From: Alphaproteobacteria bacterium MarineAlpha5_Bin5
GTDB lineage: Bacteria > Pseudomonadota > Alphaproteobacteria > HIMB59 > GCA-002718135
Assembly: GCA_002938205.1 (NCBI GenBank)
Contig: PTKZ01000001.1
Coordinates: forward strand, 124,001-188,000
DNA: 64,000 nt
Direction of reading: 5' to 3'
Shown in pieces: positions 24,796 through 33,321 of the stretch (positions are counted from its first letter, which is position 1; each line of letters begins with the position of its first letter). The notes below the pieces were generated by a model. That model did not search any database and was not told the origin of the DNA. It saw nothing but the letters and a program-made list of their open reading frames with translations. Both the position numbers and the translations under genes were made by a program.

Positions 24796-25815
24796 ATGAG
24801 AAAAATTAAAGTAGCAGCAATGGGAGTTGAACATAGACATATATTTGGTCAATTAAAAGGTATGTTAGATTTAGATTGTGAATGTATAGGTTGGTGGAAT
24901 GATGGCGATAATAAAATAACTCAAGATTTTAAAAATAAATATCCAGCTATTCCTCGCTTTGAAAAAAAAAATCATATTTTAGATAATAGTGATGTTGACC
25001 TTATATTAATTGCAGATATCCCTGTGAAAAGAGCTTCACTTGCAATAGAGTGTATGAATGCAGGTAAAGATGTGATGTTAGATAAACCAGGTTGTACAAC
25101 TTTAGAACAACTTAAGAATATTGAAAATACAATTAAAAAAACAGGAAGAATATTTTCTATTGATTTTTCAGAAAGATTTGAAGTACCTTCAGTTCAAGTA
25201 GCATACAACTTAATTCAAGATGGCGAAATTGGTGACGTTGTTCAAACAATCGGAATGGGTCCTCATAGACTTAATATAAGCACTAGACCAGATTGGTTTT
25301 TTGATGATGAAAAATATGGAGGTATTCTTTGTGATATTGCTTCACATCAAATAGATCAGTTTATGTATTTTACTGAATCCAAGTCAGCTCAAATTATTAG
25401 CTCTTCTGTTGGAAATTTTGCAAATAAAGAGCACACTAAATTTCAAGATTTTGGAGAAATTTTAATTCGTAGTGATAAAGCCCAGGGCTATATAAGAGTG
25501 GATTGGTATACACCAGATGCATTACCAAATTGGGGTGATGGACGTTTAACTATTTTAGGTACAGAAGGGTATATTGAATTAAGAAAATATGTAGATGTAG
25601 CTGGAAGAAACGGCACAGACCATCTTTTTCTAGTTAATAATAGTAGATGCGAACACATAGATTCTTCAAATGAGCCGCTAACTTATTTCATAAAATTGAA
25701 AAACGATATAATCAATAGAACTGATACTGCAATGAAACAAAAACATTGTTTAAAAGTAATGGAACTCGCAATTAATGCCCAAACTTTATCTAATAAATTA
25801 GGATATCTAGAATAA
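24796..25815 (+). CDS. Divergent Gfo/Idh/MocA-family oxidoreductase
   Basis: A 339-residue protein with the Gfo/Idh fold. The C-terminal part is typical (GGILCDIASHQIDQFMYFT near 175), but the nucleotide loop is AAMGVEHRHIFGQL in place of the usual GxGxxG, and the EKP motif is LDKPGCTT. Cofactor binding may therefore differ, or the enzyme may keep its cofactor bound as some glycoside-processing relatives do. It is 9 nt after the previous oxidoreductase and 3 nt before the uronate isomerase, firmly in the operon. Confidence 0.85.
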   Translation: MRKIKVAAMGVEHRHIFGQLKGMLDLDCECIGWWNDGDNKITQDFKNKYPAIPRFEKKNHILDNSDVDLILIADIPVKRASLAIECMNAGKDVMLDKPGCTTLEQLKNIENTIKKTGRIFSIDFSERFEVPSVQVAYNLIQDGEIGDVVQTIGMGPHRLNISTRPDWFFDDEKYGGILCDIASHQIDQFMYFTESKSAQIISSSVGNFANKEHTKFQDFGEILIRSDKAQGYIRVDWYTPDALPNWGDGRLTILGTEGYIELRKYVDVAGRNGTDHLFLVNNSRCEHIDSSNEPLTYFIKLKNDIINRTDTAMKQKHCLKVMELAINAQTLSNKLGYLE

Positions 25816-25818
25816 TTA

Positions 25819-27015
25819 ATGGAAAAAGATTATAAAAAGTTAATATCAAAATATTTAAAAGATACTATTGATTCCACATCAATTTTTGACTGCCATACTC
25901 ATCTTTTTCCACCTGAGCACAAAAATTATTATTTATCTGGTTTAGAAAACATATTAAATTATCATTATTTAATTGCTGAATTATTAACTATTGCTGGCAC
26001 ATCTACCAAAGAGTTTTATTCATTGGAGCATAGCAAAAGGGCTAATTTAATTTGGGATGAATTGTTTCAAAAAAGAACACCTATGTCAGAATCTTGCAAA
26101 GGTGTTATCACAACATTAAATCATTTTAATATATCTATAAAAAATAAAAATTATTATGAAATTGACAAAGAATTAAAAAGTAAGAACTATTCTGACAAAG
26201 ATATCTTAAATATTTGTAATATTAATTCATTAGTTATGACTAACAATCCCTTTGATGATGAAGAATGGTCATTATTTGAGAGAAATGATTGGGATAGAAA
26301 TATATATCTATCTTCTATGAGGCTAGATAATTTATTAAATGATTCTGATAGCTTAATTAAAAAAAAATTTGAAAATAATCAATCAATAATTTCTTTTCTT
26401 GAAAAGTGTTATAATCAATCAAAACCTGTTTATGCTGCTATATCTGCTAGTACAAATGAATTTAAGCAATTGTTAAAAAACAATTTATGGAAGGAAATAT
26501 TAACATGGCTTAATAATAAAAAACTTCCACTTTCATTAATGTTAGGAGTTAAAAGAGCTATCAATAAAGATTTTGGATTAGCTGGAGATGGTATTGGCGA
26601 CATAGATCTTAAGGATTTATCTAAATTATGTAACTCACACCCTAATAATAAATTTTTTGTAACCTGCCTTTCCTTAAATGATCAACATGAACTTACAGTG
26701 CTTGTAAGAAAACATCCTAATTTAAAGATGTTTGGTTTTTGGTGGTTTATGAATCAACCAAGTTTAATTGAACAGATGTTAAAAATGCGCATAGATATGC
26801 TAGGCTTGTCTATTATTCCTCAACATTCAGATGCTAGAGTTACTGATCAGCTGATATACAAATGGTCTAAATTTAAAAAAATATTGCATAAAGTTCTTTT
26901 AGAATATTATGTTGATTTGAATGAAAACAATTACGAAATTGATTTAGAAGTTATTAAAAATGATATTTCAAATTTATTAAATAATAACGCAAAAAATTTT
27001 CTTAATATCAAATAA
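25819..27015 (+). CDS. Uronate isomerase-like amidohydrolase-superfamily protein (short form)
   Basis: A 398-residue protein of the amidohydrolase fold resembling uronate isomerase (glucuronate to fructuronate, galacturonate to tagaturonate). The metal motif DCHTHLFPP is near residues 24-32. GFWWFMNQPSLIEQMLKMR near 313 and PQHSDARVTDQLIYKWSKF near 333 match the family's C-terminal active-site region. Canonical UxaC is about 470 residues; shorter divergent forms such as the one from Bacillus halodurans (Bh0493) do catalyse the same reaction. UxuB-, UxuA-, KdgK- and Eda-type genes nearby support this role. Confidence 0.78.
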   Translation: MEKDYKKLISKYLKDTIDSTSIFDCHTHLFPPEHKNYYLSGLENILNYHYLIAELLTIAGTSTKEFYSLEHSKRANLIWDELFQKRTPMSESCKGVITTLNHFNISIKNKNYYEIDKELKSKNYSDKDILNICNINSLVMTNNPFDDEEWSLFERNDWDRNIYLSSMRLDNLLNDSDSLIKKKFENNQSIISFLEKCYNQSKPVYAAISASTNEFKQLLKNNLWKEILTWLNNKKLPLSLMLGVKRAINKDFGLAGDGIGDIDLKDLSKLCNSHPNNKFFVTCLSLNDQHELTVLVRKHPNLKMFGFWWFMNQPSLIEQMLKMRIDMLGLSIIPQHSDARVTDQLIYKWSKFKKILHKVLLEYYVDLNENNYEIDLEVIKNDISNLLNNNAKNFLNIK

Positions 27016-27783
27016 CTATTTAGATAGTAGATTTAAATATTTGTAGCTAATTTTTATTGCTTCAAAAGGATCTTTATTGCATTCATCTTGTTCTACAATG
27101 AACCATTTACAACCTGAATTTTCAGCTTCAAAAATTATTCTGGGAATATTTAAATTTCCTTGCCCTAATTCAGCATAAAAACCTTCATCATTTTCATTAA
27201 TTACAAAATCCTTTAAGTGGATTAAAGGAAGTCGATTATTAAGATGAATACACCAATCGATCGGATTATGTCCTCCTTTTTGAATCCAAAAAATATCAGG
27301 TTCACCTTGAACATTGTGGTGATTTGTTTTTCTATAAATTCTTTCTAAAATTGTTTCATTTTCAATTTTTTTAAACTCAATTGCATGATTATGATAACAA
27401 AGCACTTTACCTGATTCTTTCATTATTGAGCCTGCTTTATCAATTTTTTTTATAAATAAATCAATTTCCTTAATACTATTTAAATTGACATTTAATGGAT
27501 ATGGTAGAGCGGTATATATGCAGTCAAAAATATTCAATTTTTCAATTATTTTATTTGTATTATTAATAATTAATTCATTAGGTTCGTGTGTAGCACAAAT
27601 TAATAATTCTAAATCATCACATATGTTCTTAACAATTCTTGGATTAATTGGACCTATACTACTAACCTGAATAGCAGAATAACCTATATTTTTTACTTTT
27701 TGCAATGACTTAACTAAGTCCTTTTCTGTCTGACAGAAATTTCTAATAGTGTAAAGTGTTAAAGCGATTTGTTTCTTATTCAT
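27016..27783 (-). CDS. Sugar phosphate isomerase/epimerase (xylose-isomerase-like TIM barrel)
   Basis: A 255-residue TIM-barrel protein of the AP-endonuclease-2/xylose isomerase-like group (IolE/IolI relatives). The start IALTLYTIRNF is characteristic. Metal-type ligands appear in CYHNHAIEF near 130, EPDIFWIQKGGHNP near 162, HLKDF near 189 and IVEQDE near 230. Its start overlaps the stop of a Gfo/Idh gene by 4 nt. Such Gfo/Idh plus TIM-barrel pairs are known to cleave or epimerise glycosides through 3-keto intermediates, but isomerisation of a free sugar acid is also possible. Confidence 0.82.
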   Translation of the reverse strand: MNKKQIALTLYTIRNFCQTEKDLVKSLQKVKNIGYSAIQVSSIGPINPRIVKNICDDLELLICATHEPNELIINNTNKIIEKLNIFDCIYTALPYPLNVNLNSIKEIDLFIKKIDKAGSIMKESGKVLCYHNHAIEFKKIENETILERIYRKTNHHNVQGEPDIFWIQKGGHNPIDWCIHLNNRLPLIHLKDFVINENDEGFYAELGQGNLNIPRIIFEAENSGCKWFIVEQDECNKDPFEAIKISYKYLNLLSK

Positions 27784-28883
27784 AAAGAATTACTAATCAT
27801 TTCATTTATTTTATTTTCATATTTCTTTCCATTTATTGGTAGTTCTACTTCAACATTATTTAAACCTGAATAAATCATTGCATTTATTAGCTCTACAGAA
27901 TGTATTCCTTCTCGGCCATCAACAAAAAGTTTTTCTTTACCTAAAATATGATTTGTAAAATTTTGAATTATATTTTCATGCCCTCCTAAAATTTCATCCA
28001 CATATTCATATTTTTCTACTGAATTAGCAGGAAATTCAAAAAGTGTTTTAGAATTTTTAATGTAATCACTAGAAGGAGTTTCATTTATATTAAAAATAAT
28101 TTTATTATTTTCAACAACTATTAATCCATTTTCACCAGCAATTTCTAACCTATTAATTCCAGGTGATTCTCCAGTTGTAGTAACAAAAATACCGTGTGCA
28201 CCATTTTTGTATTTTAAAAAACTTGTCACATCATCTTCAACTTCAATTTCGTGGAAACGACCTAATTTAAGACGAGTATAAACACTTTCAGGCAAACCAA
28301 ATAACCATTGCCATAAATCAAGCTGATGAATACTTTGGTTTATTAATACTCCTCCTCCTTCACCACTCCATTTAGCTCTCCAATCAGAAATTTTGTAATA
28401 ATAGTTTGTTCTCAACCAGTCGGTAATTGTCCAATGTATTCTATGAATTTTACCCAATTGATTATCATCAATAATTTTTTTTAATTTTTTATAAATTGGA
28501 ATAGTGCGTTGATTTAGCATTACTCCAAAAGAAGCATTGCAATTATTTGCAACCTCAATTAATTTCTTACAATTATTTGCCGTTACCGCTAAAGGTTTTT
28601 CAACAATAGTATGTTTTCCATTCTTTAAAGATTGAATAGCAAGAGGAACATGGGAATCATGTGGAGTGGCTATTATTACTGCTTCAATATTTTTGTTATT
28701 AAAAAATTCGTGTATATTATTATAAAATAATACCTGTGGAAAATTTTCTTTATATTTCATATTGAGATCACATACACCTTCTAAGGAAGCATTGGTTACA
28801 GTATTAGATAAAATTGTTTTTGCGTGATTACTGCCCATACCACCAATACCGACGATGCCATATTTTACTATTTTGTTTATCAT
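27780..28883 (-). CDS. Gfo/Idh/MocA-family oxidoreductase
   Basis: A 367-residue NAD(P)-dependent oxidoreductase. GIVGIGGMGSNHAKTI is the Rossmann motif, EKPLAVTANNC lies near 95, and EGGGVLINQSIHQLDLWQWL near 178 holds the expected catalytic His. It is the first gene of a two-gene minus-strand operon with the TIM-barrel isomerase/epimerase, divergent from the fructuronate reductase-like gene across 72 bp. Substrate unknown; likely part of processing of the imported glycoside or sugar acid. Confidence 0.9.
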   Translation of the reverse strand: MINKIVKYGIVGIGGMGSNHAKTILSNTVTNASLEGVCDLNMKYKENFPQVLFYNNIHEFFNNKNIEAVIIATPHDSHVPLAIQSLKNGKHTIVEKPLAVTANNCKKLIEVANNCNASFGVMLNQRTIPIYKKLKKIIDDNQLGKIHRIHWTITDWLRTNYYYKISDWRAKWSGEGGGVLINQSIHQLDLWQWLFGLPESVYTRLKLGRFHEIEVEDDVTSFLKYKNGAHGIFVTTTGESPGINRLEIAGENGLIVVENNKIIFNINETPSSDYIKNSKTLFEFPANSVEKYEYVDEILGGHENIIQNFTNHILGKEKLFVDGREGIHSVELINAMIYSGLNNVEVELPINGKKYENKINEMISNSL

Positions 28884-28955
28884 TATAAATAAATATGTTT
28901 GTTCTTTTGAAGTTATAAATTTAATAATAAATTAAAATATCATAGAGTAGAATAA

Positions 28956-30404
28956 ATGATTAATTTAAACAAAGCAAACATAGGATTGATTAAAAATATT
29001 AATACATATCCTAAATATAATATTGAGAAAATGCAAAATACCATTCTTCATTTTGGAGTAGGAAATTTTCATAGAGCGCATCAGGCTTTTTTTGTACATG
29101 AAATTATAAACGCTAATAAAGATTTATCTATTATTGGAATAAATTTGAGATCAAAAGATACAAAAGAGATTTTAGAAAAACAAAATTATTTATACTCTTT
29201 GCTTGAATGTTCTAAAAATAGAAATAAAATTCATGTGATTAATTCAATAAAAAAAATATTATATGGCCATGAAGATAAAAAAGAAATAAGGAAATTAATA
29301 TCTAATAGTTTTACTAGAATTATCACTATAACGATTACTGAAAAAGGTTATTGTTATGACAATCTAAATAAGTGTTTAAATTACAATTATGAAATACAAA
29401 ATGACTTTGAAGATAAAAACTTATTTACCTTAGTTGGGCACTTATCGTATGGTTTGATAGAAAGATTTAATAAAAATAAGGAGGAATTATACATTATAAG
29501 TTGTGATAATCTCTCAAATAATGGAAAAATTTTAAAAACTGTAATTCTAGATTTTATAAATAATGTAAATAAAAATGCCGCTTCTTGGGTTAATCAATCA
29601 GTTTATTTTCCTTCTACAATGGTTGATTGTATAGTTCCTAATAGTAAGAAATTGGCAAATGAAATTAAGTTAAATTATTGCGATGAAGCGTTGGTTATTT
29701 GTGAGTCATATAGAGATTGGTATATTGAAAATAAAGATGACTATTTAAAAACTATTTTATCTCACAAAGATATTAAATTTGTTGAAAATGTTTCATTTTA
29801 TGAACAGATAAAGTTAAAGATGTTGAATGCTTCTCATTCAGCTGTTGCCTACATAGGCCTTCTTTTAGATTATAAATATGTACATGAGGTAATAAACAAC
29901 AACATATGCTATAAATTTATAAATACATATCTAGAGCGTGAAGTTATACCTACAATTTTATTGGAAGATCAATTTGATATTCAAAAATATAAAAAAATTA
30001 TTTTATCAAGATTTAAGAATAAATTTTTAAACCATAAACTTGAACAAATTGGGGCTGATGGATCTTTTAAAATTCCAATCAGAATTATAGATACTTATGT
30101 GAACAGACAAGTGAAATTCAAATATAATTTTACCTTTATTATAATTGCATCATGGATATATTTTTTATCAGGTAAAACCATTAAAGGTAATAACTACAGT
30201 GTAATAGATCCAAATAAAAATGAATTAATGAAAATTATATCAGAAAATAAGAATTTTATTGGGGAAATTTTAAAGATTAAAAAAATTTTTGATTTATCTG
30301 AAAGTGACAGGATAGAAATGCAAAAAGGTGTTAATTATTTTTACAATAAAATTGAAAAAGTTGGACTACAGAAAGTTCTAGGTGAAATTGTAAAGAAATT
30401 ATAA
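28956..30404 (+). CDS. uxuB: Mannitol dehydrogenase-family protein, probable fructuronate reductase
   Basis: A 482-residue long-chain polyol dehydrogenase (mannitol dehydrogenase family). The nucleotide-binding start is ILHFGVGNFHRAHQAFF near 29-45. The catalytic Lys/Asn/His cluster reads KLKMLNASHSAVAYIG near residues 286-301. In the family this fold serves mannitol, altronate and mannonate; neighbours encoding uronate isomerase and mannonate dehydratase make fructuronate reduction to mannonate the best fit. The gene lies between two minus-strand units, with only 1 nt between its stop and that of convergent uxuA. Confidence 0.78.
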   Translation: MINLNKANIGLIKNINTYPKYNIEKMQNTILHFGVGNFHRAHQAFFVHEIINANKDLSIIGINLRSKDTKEILEKQNYLYSLLECSKNRNKIHVINSIKKILYGHEDKKEIRKLISNSFTRIITITITEKGYCYDNLNKCLNYNYEIQNDFEDKNLFTLVGHLSYGLIERFNKNKEELYIISCDNLSNNGKILKTVILDFINNVNKNAASWVNQSVYFPSTMVDCIVPNSKKLANEIKLNYCDEALVICESYRDWYIENKDDYLKTILSHKDIKFVENVSFYEQIKLKMLNASHSAVAYIGLLLDYKYVHEVINNNICYKFINTYLEREVIPTILLEDQFDIQKYKKIILSRFKNKFLNHKLEQIGADGSFKIPIRIIDTYVNRQVKFKYNFTFIIIASWIYFLSGKTIKGNNYSVIDPNKNELMKIISENKNFIGEILKIKKIFDLSESDRIEMQKGVNYFYNKIEKVGLQKVLGEIVKKL

Positions 30405-30405
30405 G

Positions 30406-31599
30406 TTATTTATTTTGTAATATTTTTATTGCACCTTTTAATTCACTAAGACCTTTCATTCTGCCTAATAAAGAGTAGCCAGGGATAATTTTTTTATTTT
30501 TGTCATCCAATATTGTATGTCCATGATCAGGTCTCATAGGAATATTAGAATGCTTATGGTTTATTTTTTCTCTCCTTCTTTCTTCTTTAAGTATTAATTT
30601 GATAATCTCGATCATATTTATATCACCATCTAAGTGTGCAGATTCATGAAAATCATAACTATTGGGATATCTTTTAATATTTCTAAGGTGGATAAAATTA
30701 ATGAATTTTCCATATTTAGAAATTATTTTTTTTAAATTGTTTTTTTTACTTACTCCTAGTGAACCTGTACATAAAGTAAGACCTATAGCATCATTATTAT
30801 ATATTGAAGTTATAAATTGTATATCTTTTTCATTAGACATAACTCTAGGTAATCCATAAATGTTATAAGGAGGATCATCGGGATGAATACAATATTTAAT
30901 ATTTTGTTCTTTAAGAATTGGATAAATTTCATCTAAAAAAAGTTTTAGATTATTTCTTAAATCACCATGTTTTAGTTCTTTAAAAGCATCTATTTCATAA
31001 TTTAAATCATTAATAGAGTATTTCCTATCTGTAGCTGCTAAACCACCTAACAAGGATTTTTTTAAAAATTTTATTTCTAAAGATGTCATTTTATTCAATA
31101 TTTTTTTAGATAAATTAATATCTTTAGAAGTATATCTATTAATTGCATCCTTGGATTTTAAAATAAAATTTTCAAAAGCACATACATGCAAATGATTGTA
31201 TTTTAATGCAATTGATCCATTTGGTAACTTAAAATTTAAGTCTGTACGAATCCAATCAACCAAAGGCATAAAATTATAACATACAATTTTAATATTTTGC
31301 TTTCCCAGATTAACTAAGGATTTTTTGTATTGATCAATATAGTATTTGTACTTTCCATCTCTTTTTTTTATATCATTATGTACTGGAAGACTTTCAACTA
31401 CACTCCATTTAAGATTCTTTTTTTGAGAAATTTTATGTTTTTCAATGAATTTTTTTCTTTTTATTATTTCATGATTTGTCCATTTTTCACCATACTTCAC
31501 ATTAGCTAATGAGGTAACTATTCCTGTTACACCAATTTGTCTTATATCATTGAGAGATGAAGGATCATGTTGCCCAAACCATCTAAAAGTATATTCCAT
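30406..31599 (-). CDS. uxuA: Mannonate dehydratase
   Basis: A 397-residue mannonate dehydratase (mannonate to 2-keto-3-deoxygluconate). Diagnostic segments are all visible: RWFGQHDPSSLNDIRQIG at the start, CIHPDDPP near 240, CTGSLG near 278, FHESAHLDGD near 317, RPDHGH near 354 and PGYSLLGRMKGLSELKG near the end. Length agrees with the usual 390-400. It is alone on the minus strand between the fructuronate reductase-like and KdgK-like genes. Confidence 0.95.
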   Translation of the reverse strand: MEYTFRWFGQHDPSSLNDIRQIGVTGIVTSLANVKYGEKWTNHEIIKRKKFIEKHKISQKKNLKWSVVESLPVHNDIKKRDGKYKYYIDQYKKSLVNLGKQNIKIVCYNFMPLVDWIRTDLNFKLPNGSIALKYNHLHVCAFENFILKSKDAINRYTSKDINLSKKILNKMTSLEIKFLKKSLLGGLAATDRKYSINDLNYEIDAFKELKHGDLRNNLKLFLDEIYPILKEQNIKYCIHPDDPPYNIYGLPRVMSNEKDIQFITSIYNNDAIGLTLCTGSLGVSKKNNLKKIISKYGKFINFIHLRNIKRYPNSYDFHESAHLDGDINMIEIIKLILKEERRREKINHKHSNIPMRPDHGHTILDDKNKKIIPGYSLLGRMKGLSELKGAIKILQNK

Positions 31600-31660
31600 A
31601 TTTAAAGTATATTATTATAAGTGTTTTAAAAAAAAACAACTTAAATTATAATAATACAAA

Positions 31661-32554
31661 ATGTCAAAAATAAAAATTTGTGCAATCGGTGAAAGCATGA
31701 TTGAAATTACAAATATTCAAGGCAGTAAATTTGTACAGTCCTTTGCTGGTGATACCTTAAACTTCTTAAGTTATCTAAATAAAAAAAACATATCTGCAGA
31801 TTATTTAACTGCAGTAGGAGGTAGTAAAATAAATAAAGATTTTTTTTATTTATTAAAATCACGATCTATTTCTAATAAATTTATACATGTAGATAATAAA
31901 AATGAAACTGGATTGTATTTAATTAAGAATGATAATAAAGGTGAAAAGAGTTTTTATTATTGGCGGGACAATAGTGCTGCAAAAATACATTTAAATAAAT
32001 TAAACTATAATAAAATATCAGTAGCTTTAAAGAAATACGATTATTTGTATTTTTCGGGTATTACTTTATCGGTTATTTCAAACAAAAAACAAAATGAATT
32101 ATTATATGCAATTAAAAAAATAAAAAATCATAATGTAAAAATAATTTTTGACTTAAATGTTAGAGTTAAAAGATGGTTATCCAAAAAAACTTTAACTAAT
32201 TCTATGAATCTTTTTTTGCCATATATTGATATTTTATTTTGCAGTGGTGAAGATATAAAAAATTGGAAAAATAATCAAAGTTTAGAATTCTTTAAAAATT
32301 TTGTTAAATTTTATAATATAAAACATGCAATTTTCAGACAAAATGCATCTAAAAATTATGTTTTCTTAAACAATAGTTTATATCAAATAATGAACAAAAC
32401 TAAAAAAAAAATTATAGATTCTTCAGGAGCAGGGGATGGCTATAATGCAGCCTATATTTCTGAGTATTTAATTTCTAATGATGTATATAGATCTCTTAAA
32501 TCAGCTCATTTTTTAGGTTCAAAAATAGTAATGAAAAAAGGCGCAATAGTATGA
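31661..32554 (+). CDS. kdgK: 2-keto-3-deoxygluconate kinase (PfkB family)
   Basis: A 297-residue PfkB kinase. Features of KDG kinases are visible: FAGDTLNFLSYL near 28, FYYWRDNSAAKIHL near 98, FDLNVRVKRWL near 161 and the catalytic SSGAGDGYNAAY near 253. It would phosphorylate the UxuA product to 2-keto-3-deoxy-6-phosphogluconate. The stop overlaps the next gene (aldolase) by 4 nt, so kinase and aldolase are coupled. Confidence 0.88.
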   Translation: MSKIKICAIGESMIEITNIQGSKFVQSFAGDTLNFLSYLNKKNISADYLTAVGGSKINKDFFYLLKSRSISNKFIHVDNKNETGLYLIKNDNKGEKSFYYWRDNSAAKIHLNKLNYNKISVALKKYDYLYFSGITLSVISNKKQNELLYAIKKIKNHNVKIIFDLNVRVKRWLSKKTLTNSMNLFLPYIDILFCSGEDIKNWKNNQSLEFFKNFVKFYNIKHAIFRQNASKNYVFLNNSLYQIMNKTKKKIIDSSGAGDGYNAAYISEYLISNDVYRSLKSAHFLGSKIVMKKGAIV

Positions 32555-33108
32555 CAAGTGTTAGTATTGATTTAATAAATCTATTAAGAGAGCAAAAATT
32601 TTTACCTATAATTAATTCTAAAGAAATTGAAGAAGATATTCGTAAAATTGATTCATTATTAAAAAAAAACAACTCTATTAAGTGTATTGAAGTTACTCTA
32701 AGAGAAGAAAGATCATTTGATAATGCAATAGCATTAAAAGAAAAATTTCCTTTTATTTATTTTGGCTTAGGATCAATATTAAATATTGAGATGTATAATG
32801 AATACAGTAGTAATAAATTTGATTTTTATGTCTCACCAGGCTTAATCCCTGAAATTATTTCTTTAAACCTAAAAAATTATATACCTGGCGCAGAAACAAT
32901 TAGTGAATTTAATACTCTGCAAAATTTTAACTTTAAGTTAGTGAAATTTTTTCCCGCTAGTTTAAGTGGAGGTCCAGAAAAATTAATATCAATTCAAAAT
33001 ATTTATAAAAAATTAAATTTCATTCCTACAGGTGGTATTAATAAAAATAATATGAATAATTATTTGCAACTAAAAAATGTTGTATGCGTAGGTATGTCAA
33101 ATTTCTAA
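32551..33108 (+). CDS. eda: 2-dehydro-3-deoxyphosphogluconate aldolase
   Basis: A 185-residue KDPG aldolase that splits KDPG to pyruvate and glyceraldehyde-3-phosphate. The expected Glu sits in CIEVTLR near residue 46, the Schiff-base Lys in VKFFPAS near 132, and the phosphate loop in FIPTGGINKNN near 155. It is slightly shorter than typical (200-215). The overlap with kdgK and the uronate genes upstream place it as the last step of the hexuronate route. Confidence 0.9.
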   Translation: MTSVSIDLINLLREQKFLPIINSKEIEEDIRKIDSLLKKNNSIKCIEVTLREERSFDNAIALKEKFPFIYFGLGSILNIEMYNEYSSNKFDFYVSPGLIPEIISLNLKNYIPGAETISEFNTLQNFNFKLVKFFPASLSGGPEKLISIQNIYKKLNFIPTGGINKNNMNNYLQLKNVVCVGMSNF

Positions 33109-33113
33109 AAAAA

Positions 33114-33320
33114 TTAATTTTTTTTTCTTTTTTGAATAAATAAATATAATTCGGAAATTTTATTTGAAGCACTTTTAGTGAATAGACCTGGAACAATAGC
33201 ATGTGTGAATGCTTTTGTTCCTGCAATTATTAAATTCAATGCTACTCTTAATGCTATTAACATATGTAAGAAATAGCTTTCATTAGCTTCTTTTAGATGT
33301 TTTTTTGATGAATTGATCAA
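33114..33320 (-). CDS. DUF6356 family small protein
   Basis: A 68-residue protein matching the small alphaproteobacterial DUF6356 family as I recall it: HLKEANESYFLHMLIALRVA near residues 8-27, then AGTKAFTHAIVPGLF. It has one hydrophobic central helix and a basic C-terminus. It uses a TTG start one nucleotide after the stop of the ureohydrolase gene on the same strand, so the two are probably co-transcribed. Function unknown; a membrane-associated role is likely. Confidence 0.7.
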   Translation of the reverse strand: MINSSKKHLKEANESYFLHMLIALRVALNLIIAGTKAFTHAIVPGLFTKSASNKISELYLFIQKRKKN

Positions 33321-33321
33321 A

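Noticed and set aside
32551-33108. Eda-like aldolase as the missing sulfoglycolytic aldolase (sulfo-ED reading)
   Set aside because: It overlaps kdgK and fits the uronate route; the other sulfo-ED enzymes (sulfoquinovose dehydrogenase, lactonase, dehydratase) are not seen.
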